From NCBI GenBank assembly GCA_004000155.1, contig RCSS01000214.1, positions 1 to 12,453 on the forward strand: a DNA stretch of 12,453 nucleotides. Reading direction: 5' to 3'. Below are positions 7,826 through 12,453 of the stretch, one piece after another. Source of the DNA: Tubulinosema ratisbonensis. Lineage: Eukaryota; Microsporidia; Tubulinosematidae. A program made the position numbers and the translations under genes. The notes beneath the pieces are model-generated. The model searched no databases. It was not told the origin of the DNA and saw only the letters and a program-made list of their open reading frames with translations. Each line of letters opens with the position of its first letter. The first letter of the stretch is position 1.

Positions 7826-9529
7826 ATGGGAAAGAAAAAAAGTAAAGTTTTAGATTATATTGACATAGAAGCATCAGAAGCTACCTCTTCAGAGTACTCA
7901 GAAGACCTAGGACCAGATTACACAGAATGGGAGGACATGGGTTCAGATAAAAAATCAATCTCAGAGGAAGAAGAATCACTTANAAAATCACAATCAGAAA
8001 GTGTAGAATCACAACCTAAACAAAGAGACAGGCCAATAAATTACCTTCCAAACATTTATTCTCCNAAACTTTTTTTGGTTCGCGTGCCTCCTGGAAAAGA
8101 ATACATTTATTTTTTAAGGATCTCTGCACTAAAAAATATTCTTTCAGTCATTTACAAAGAAGAACTTAAAGGATATTTGTACGTTGAAGCACTTAACAAA
8201 AGAACTTTGCAAGAAAACCTTAAAAGCAGGCATGTGTCATTGATCCCACAAAATGAAATGACAGACGTATTTTTTTATAAAACTTCTTTTGAAAAATATG
8301 GCAGAATCAAATCAGGCAAGTATAAAGGAGATATTTGTGAAATACTTTCAAGACTGAATGACGAAATTATCAAAATAAGATTGGTGCCAAGGTTGGATGG
8401 TAAAAGAGAATTNTTTGATTCTACCAAATATCCTTACGTAAAATCACATGGTTACTTGGTTTATAAAAAAGATTCTTACAAAAATGGTTTTTTAGAAAAA
8501 GAAGTTCTTGCAAGAAATGTTATCCCAGTCAGCAAAATTTCTTTAGAAGATTTAGAAATATTTGAGCCAAAGAAGCTTTTAAAAAATTCTCAAAAAGTAA
8601 AAGTCATCAAAGGAGAATTTAAAAATGAAGAAGGAATAGTTTTACGGGTGGAAAGTGATGGCGTATTGGTTGATTTAACAAATTTTGGTAGACAATTNTT
8701 AGAATTTAATATGTTACANCCAATAGAAGAAAAAGAATTGGATTTCAGTGTTTTTAAAGAAGAAAAGAAAAAAAATGAAAAGGACATTCTNAGAAAAAGA
8801 AGAGATCCATTGATAAATAAAGAAGTTACGATCAAGAAAGGAGAATTTAAAGGATACAGAGGAATTGTGACACACACTTACAGGGATAAAGTTAGAATTT
8901 TAATCAATACCAATAATAAAGATATTAATTTGGATAGAGAGGATATAATGGTTGATGAAGATTTAGGGCCAAGAATACCACACAAAGAATTTATTGAGAC
9001 AGGGTTTAGAACACCNGGTGCTGAATTTAGGACACCAAGTTATAAAACACCAGGCGCAGAGTTTAGAACACCCAATATTCGTACACCAGGGCTAGAATTT
9101 AAAACACCAGGGTACAAGACACCTGGTTATAAAACACCAGGCTTAGAATTTAAAACCCCTTCTTACAAAACACCAGGATTTGATTATTCAAAAAACCAAC
9201 AAAACATTTTAGAAAAAGACACAAAAAAAGAAAATATTTCATCAACCACAGGTTTATTTAAAGATGTTTTGATACAAGTAGACAATAAAATAAAAGAGAT
9301 AGTTGATTCTAACAATGATGAGTTTATTTGTGCAGATGGCAGGTACAAAAAATCATTGGTTAAATTTGTTTCTCCTGAAAAATACGACACTGTTTGCTTT
9401 ATGGTAGGAGAGAATAAAGGACAACACGGGTTGTTGGTGGCTATCACAGGGGATGACTGTGTTGTTAGATTGCATGAAAAACCTATCAATTGTAAGATTA
9501 ATGAGATTAGCAGAGTGGCAAATAAATAA
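7826..9529 (+). CDS. SPT5: transcription elongation factor Spt5 (567 aa, reduced)
   Basis: Spt5, with Spt4, clamps RNA polymerase II and promotes processive elongation. Domain order: an acidic, Ser-rich N-terminus (11-65); an NGN domain (about 80-152) starting PKLFLVRVPPGKE and ending IPQNEMTDV; KOW1 (155-190, RIKSGKYKGD...RLVPRLD); further KOW motifs at 254-300 (KVIKGEFKNEEG) and 330-375 (TIKKGEFKGYRG); a Thr-Pro repeat region (391-452); and a C-terminal KOW-like domain (515-562, ENKGQHGLLVAI). It is about half the size of yeast Spt5. The repeat has ten (K/R)TP units, typical sites for a CDK9/Bur1-type kinase. Seven ambiguous bases are present; those in codons 80, 322 and 397 do not change the residue (Pro, Leu, Pro). 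AATAAA forms the last two codons before the stop. Antisense open frames inside it are shadows. Confidence 0.95.
   Translation: MGKKKSKVLDYIDIEASEATSSEYSEDLGPDYTEWEDMGSDKKSISEEEESLXKSQSESVESQPKQRDRPINYLPNIYSXKLFLVRVPPGKEYIYFLRISALKNILSVIYKEELKGYLYVEALNKRTLQENLKSRHVSLIPQNEMTDVFFYKTSFEKYGRIKSGKYKGDICEILSRLNDEIIKIRLVPRLDGKREXFDSTKYPYVKSHGYLVYKKDSYKNGFLEKEVLARNVIPVSKISLEDLEIFEPKKLLKNSQKVKVIKGEFKNEEGIVLRVESDGVLVDLTNFGRQXLEFNMLXPIEEKELDFSVFKEEKKKNEKDIXRKRRDPLINKEVTIKKGEFKGYRGIVTHTYRDKVRILINTNNKDINLDREDIMVDEDLGPRIPHKEFIETGFRTXGAEFRTPSYKTPGAEFRTPNIRTPGLEFKTPGYKTPGYKTPGLEFKTPSYKTPGFDYSKNQQNILEKDTKKENISSTTGLFKDVLIQVDNKIKEIVDSNNDEFICADGRYKKSLVKFVSPEKYDTVCFMVGENKGQHGLLVAITGDDCVVRLHEKPINCKINEISRVANK
8996..9181 (+). 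repeat. Spt5 C-terminal-repeat region encoding (K/R)TP units
   Basis: Residues 391-452 of Spt5 contain ten TP dipeptides, each preceded by Lys or Arg, in alternating units such as GAEFRTP, SYKTPG, LEFKTP and GYKTPG. The copies differ at silent positions (ACACCA, ACACCT, ACACCC, ACCCCT). This indicates an established repeat kept by selection on the protein rather than a fresh DNA slippage product. The Thr residues are the expected phosphorylation sites. Confidence 0.85.
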
Positions 9530-9621
9530 TAATTAATTAGTAATTAATATAAAAAATAATTAATTTTAATTTTTTTAATTTTTTTATTAATTTTTTTAAA
9601 TTATTTTTTTATTTTTAAACC

Positions 9622-10098
9622 ATGAAAATAATAGAAGAATTAAACATTCCAAACGTATCTGACTTAAACACCCTTCTAATTTTTAAACAAACCCTAATAA
9701 ATGAAACATTAAACAATCTTAATTCTAACCAAACAAACATAAAATTATCTTTAATTTTAAACATAATTTTACTTACAGAATCAATAAAAAAAGAAATAAA
9801 AATAAATGATTTAATTTTATAAAACATAAAAGAAATTTTGCAAATTTTATATCCAAGCATAAAAAAAGAGGAAAAAAAGATTGACAAAAGATTAGAAAAA
9901 AAGAAGAAAGAAAAGAGCGATTTGTTGGATAGGAAGGTTACTTATGAGATAAAGAGGAATAAAAAGATGAGTGGTAAAAGAAGAAATAATCCTAGGAAGA
10001 ATAATTCAGAAAAGTTTAATAAGCTTTATGAGAAAGGAAAGAGTAAGTTTAATGGTGTAATTGATGATAAGAAGAGTAAATCAGCTAAATTTAAATAA
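9622..10098 (+). pseudogene. Sas10/Utp3-like small-subunit processome protein, interrupted by an in-frame TAA
   Basis: The frame from the ATG at 9622 runs 66 codons to TAA at 9820-9822. It then continues in the same frame for 91 more codons to the stop at 10096-10098. The downstream part carries a Sas10-type C-terminal signature: RKVTYEIKRNKKMSGKRR, then NNPR and a Lys-rich tail. The upstream part is helical and Leu/Ile-rich (about 38-60), compatible with a Sas10/C1D domain. Utp3/Sas10 acts in 18S rRNA maturation in the nucleolus. Between the TAA and the signature there is no ATG; the first is at 9967, inside the motif, so two separate genes are unlikely. Options are a sequencing error, a recent nonsense mutation or stop readthrough. 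There is no GT...AG intron at the break. The true stop overlaps AATAAA (10094-10099). The gene lies 92 bp after spt5. Even intact it would be very short for the family. Confidence 0.65.
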
Positions 10099-10113
10099 AT
10101 TATTATTTTATTA

Positions 10114-10395
10114 TTAATTGTTAATATTAGAATACATATATTTACAAATAATATTTAATTTAAATTGTTTCTTTATGTAGTGACCTGAGTTATTCTTTAT
10201 TATAGGTGTATCAAAGTACTCTTTTATTAGATTTAGTAAATAATAAGATAGTCTAAATTTTTCAAAGCTTTTGGTATTTTTAACAAGATATTTTTTTTTG
10301 TTGCCTAGGGATGGGAATCCATACAAAGATATTTTCGCTGTAACTTCTATTAAAGGTATAATGTCTGTAATGGAAAGTTTCCTATTAAGACACTT
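10114..10395 (-). other. ATG-less minus-strand open frame, possible gene remnant
   Basis: On the minus strand, 93 codons are open from just after a TGA (10396-10398) to the TAA at 10114-10116, with no ATG near the start. The section from 10326 begins LYGFPSLGNKKKYLVKN and continues in Lys/Asn/Tyr-rich sequence with varied third codon positions. An AATAAA follows the stop (10107-10112), converging on the Sas10-like gene only 15 bp away. I do not recognise it. It may be the 3' remnant of a lost gene. It overlaps a competing plus-strand frame, and at most one is likely real. Confidence 0.3.
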
Positions 10396-10474
10396 TCAAT
10401 CATTGATTGAAATGTTTAATTTAAATAGGATTGAAGTGATAAATTTAAAAGTATTAAAAAATAATTTCAAATAA
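10271..10474 (+). other. unassigned plus-strand open frame, overlaps minus-strand candidate
   Basis: A 67-codon frame runs from a TTG at 10271 (open back to a TAA at 10244) to TAA at 10472-10474, which overlaps AATAAA (10470-10475). The first true ATG is at 10361 and would give only about 37 residues (starting MSVMESFLLRHF). Three bases after the stop, the same reading frame resumes with an ATG (10478). The two could be halves of one broken gene, about 128 codons including the stop. No family is recognised. Confidence 0.25.
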
Positions 10475-10598
10475 AAAATGATCTTTCATAATAAACACTT
10501 TATTAATAAAAATAAAAAGATACAGTCGGTATGCCTTCAATACCTAACTGGTGACGTGGCACGCATAGACTACCACAGCCTGGTTTTAACAAGATATT
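10278..10598 (+). repeat. 15-bp direct repeat pair, 306 bp apart
   Basis: TTTTAACAAGATATT occurs at 10278-10292 and 10584-10598. Just upstream both copies have TGGT (with an extra AT in the first). The spacing of 306 bp is a multiple of three, and both copies read LTRY in the same plus-strand frame. This may be an internal duplication, repeat-mediated rearrangement or chance. Confidence 0.45.
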
Positions 10599-10657
10599 GC
10601 CGTAATAAAGGTTGTTTGGAATTTAAAAATGGGCCATTTTTAAAGAAGTTAGAATGA
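10478..10657 (+). CDS. 59-codon open frame in a G+C-rich pocket, possible gene fragment
   Basis: The ATG at 10478 opens 59 codons to TGA at 10655-10657. The core (10521-10590) is about half G+C in DNA that is otherwise mostly A+T, and it translates to a non-repetitive, coding-like peptide (IQSVCLQYLTGDVARIDYHS, then RYCRNKGC). The CRNKGC stretch and the following basic, hydrophobic segment faintly recall the N-terminal region of IS1595/Merlin-type transposases, but this is weak and unproven. It is in frame with the open stretch ending at 10474. A 15-bp direct repeat (TTTTAACAAGATATT, 10278-10292 and 10584-10598) joins the two. It could be a decayed gene or mobile-element relic, or a genuine small protein. 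Confidence 0.35.
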   Translation: MIFHNKHFINKNKKIQSVCLQYLTGDVARIDYHSLVLTRYCRNKGCLEFKNGPFLKKLE

Positions 10658-12453
10658 ATTAGAAGAAAGCTACGAAAAAGAGAATTTATAAAAAAATAGG
10701 AACGTGTAGTAAAAATATAAAGACATTAAATTAGAATAAAAACTAATATAATTGAATTTATATCAGAATTTAATAGATCATCAAAGTTTAAAAAGATTAA
10801 AAAAGTAATAAACTAGGTTTAATGTACAGAAAAGGTGTACTTTTATATTAAAACAAGCATTAATACCTTTAAATTTAGATCGATGATAATTTTTGCACAC
10901 CATCAATAAATAAAAATGAAATATAAAACATTTATCTAACATGCTAATTTAACATTATTAATTAAAATTTTAAATTTTTAGATCAAACTTTAAATGCTTT
11001 AAGTGATGTTTTTCATTAATGAGGTAATAATCAAATAAACAACTGTAGAATTTTATCAGCTGTCATTATACTAGAAAGAAAGGAATGTTTTAAGTTAAGG
11101 AAAGGGTTTTATAAGAGTTTAGCATGAGAAATTTCAGAGTGATTTAAAATGCGGCGTTAAAATTTCCGAAAAGGATCTCTTTAAGATATTTTTTGTTCAA
11201 TGACTTTCATTCACAAATAGACAAAAAAGGTATTTTACTTATTATTTTCACATCGATAAATTCCAGAGCAAAAACTTCTCAAATTCTAGTTCTGTAAATA
11301 ACTGGTTAAAAGTAACTTTGTTTCTCAAAAATATTTACCTTTCTTTATTATTTTCATAATTTTATATTTATATATTTAAAACTTTTCTAAAACCTAATAT
11401 AATTAAATCTCCTGTAAGTATCAGTTTTAAAAATCTTTATCTTCGTTTTCAAATTTTCTTGATATCTTGATTTTTTGTTTCCTAAAAATAAAAACTTTAC
11501 TTAAGGATTTATCACTACACTCTCATTATATAACAGATGAGAAGCTTAGTCAATAAAATTTGAAGGTATGATATATTTATAGATAATAATGTATAGTTTA
11601 ACATAATGCAAGCCTTTTCCTGTTCTTAACCCGTTTTAATGTAGTTTATGTATTTTTAAGTCTTCCTTAGCTTGCAGTTTTGATTACGGTAGATAAAAAA
11701 AGAATGGCTTTTTATTAAGACTTTCAATGAATTGTTTTTAAAGTAACATATTATCTAAGATTAAAAAGACTCCCTATTAAACTTTTAACAAATATTATAT
11801 AATTTACACGGATATTTTTAACAAAAAAAAACAAATTGAAATTATTTGTAAATTTTTAGGTTTCAACAAAATTTAAAGCTACTATATTTAATAATCATTC
11901 ACAATGCAATCTTACTTGGTCCCCTATATTATTTTGTATGTATTTCCATCATCAGTCTTTGCAAAACAGTCTTGTAGGTTTTAAATATTTCTTATCTCCT
12001 TAAGTTACATCTGATTCATCTTCTAAAAAAAACAAAAATATTATTTTAACTTTTTTTCTAGAAATATTGATGATGTCGGTTGGATAACCCGGACCTCTCC
12101 GGTTTAAATTTATTAAACTTAGAAGAATGCATCATTTATTTAAATGTCTCTTAAATACTTTCACTTCTTATGATTTAACCAATCATTATATTTCCACACT
12201 GGACTTGATACATCACTCTTAATGTAGAAACACCCTTTATTCATAAAGGAGAACTAAAGCACCTTCTACAACTCTAGGTAAACCGAGATCTACATTATGA
12301 CATAGATGTTAAATTTCTATAGTCAAATTGTCATGCAAAAGTAAGATTTTATTCCAAAGTCTCCATCAAAACTTTATATTAATCTACAGTTTCGGTGGTG
12401 GCAGGCATAAACAATATTATCTTATGTAAAACTTAAAACTTTTTAACTATACT
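10658..12453. other. gene-poor right flank (~1.8 kb)
   Basis: No intact gene is supported. Coding-like scraps include a 49-codon ATG-less frame at 11148-11297 (+), a 26-codon ATG frame at 11904-11984 (+) with a signal-peptide-like sequence, and short open minus-strand frames in a relatively G+C-rich area at about 12190-12300. Hairpins: GTACA/TGTAC around 10823-10839, GGTT-GGAT-AACC and CCGG-ACCTCT-CCGG at 12078-12102, and CCTTTAT/ATAAAGG at 12234-12249. The mixture resembles decayed coding or mobile DNA; no element can be named. Confidence 0.5.
11904..11984 (+). other. 26-codon open frame with signal-peptide-like N-terminus
   Basis: ATG at 11904 to TAA at 11982-11984. The peptide begins MQSYLVPYIILYVF and continues PSSVFAKQSC, with a hydrophobic core and small residues where a signal peptidase would cut. 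It then stops after CRF. It looks like the first exon-sized piece of a secreted protein that has been truncated, but such short frames arise by chance. The opposite strand is also open for part of this span. Confidence 0.2.

Noticed and set aside
8996..9181. CRISPR-like or minisatellite array
   Set aside because: The repeat is in frame within Spt5, with silent variation and no spacers. It is a protein repeat.
8590..9489. two minus-strand open frames inside spt5
   Set aside because: They are antisense shadows of conserved KOW and repeat regions.
9815..9850. intron as the explanation of the Sas10 in-frame stop
   Set aside because: There is no GT...AG pair or branch-point-like sequence around the TAA, and the frame is already continuous across it.
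9615..9887. 90-codon minus-strand open frame
   Set aside because: It is antisense to the Sas10-like gene and Phe/Ile-rich as expected of reversed Lys/Asn codons. It spans the TAA, but has no start motif or 3' signal.
10521..10590. tRNA, 5S rRNA or SRP RNA in the G+C-rich pocket
   Set aside because: No T-loop (TTCRA), suitable anticodon loop, 5S or SRP core motif was found, whereas a clean 59-codon frame explains the composition better.

Overview
The window looks like microsporidian nuclear DNA. It is extremely A+T-rich and has compact, intronless genes with very short 3' ends. AATAAA overlaps or lies next to the stop of every well-supported gene, and short C runs sit exactly four bases upstream of three start codons. 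The protein content fits: adenylate kinase, a reduced Spt5, a reduced Sas10/Utp3 and a family of small secreted ricin-B-type lectins. Base composition and the lectin family suggest a Nosema/Vairimorpha-like lineage. That is inference, and the species cannot be settled from sequence alone.

Layout: 252-1127 (-) encodes an unrecognised multi-pass membrane protein. About 3.3 kb of A+T-rich DNA without a convincing gene follows. Adenylate kinase is at 4403-4969 (+). It is tail-to-tail with a cluster of four lectin-like genes: two on the minus strand (5057-5467, 5620-6081) and two on the plus strand (6388-6828, 6963-7463). The inner pair is divergent across a 306-bp spacer. All four proteins end in the same signature, C-x14-C-x5-QLF. 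Next come spt5 (7826-9529, +) and, 92 bp later, a Sas10/Utp3-like gene (9622-10098, +) interrupted by one in-frame TAA. The last 2.3 kb holds short, possibly decayed open frames, including a 59-codon frame in a G+C-rich pocket at 10478-10657, and then A+T-rich DNA with only coding-like scraps.

The conserved genes are housekeeping: nucleotide balance (adenylate kinase), RNA polymerase elongation (Spt5) and 18S rRNA processing (Sas10/Utp3). The lectin cluster is the lineage-specific part. Its products carry N-terminal signal-like segments and probably act outside the parasite cell or at the spore surface (inference).

The most notable points are the symmetrical lectin cluster with its invariant signature, the placement and sequence of the Spt5 phospho-repeat, the interrupted Sas10 gene, and the confinement of all 11 ambiguous bases to adk and spt5. 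I did not find a CRISPR array, an intact transposon, a tRNA, an rRNA or a novel multi-gene system.
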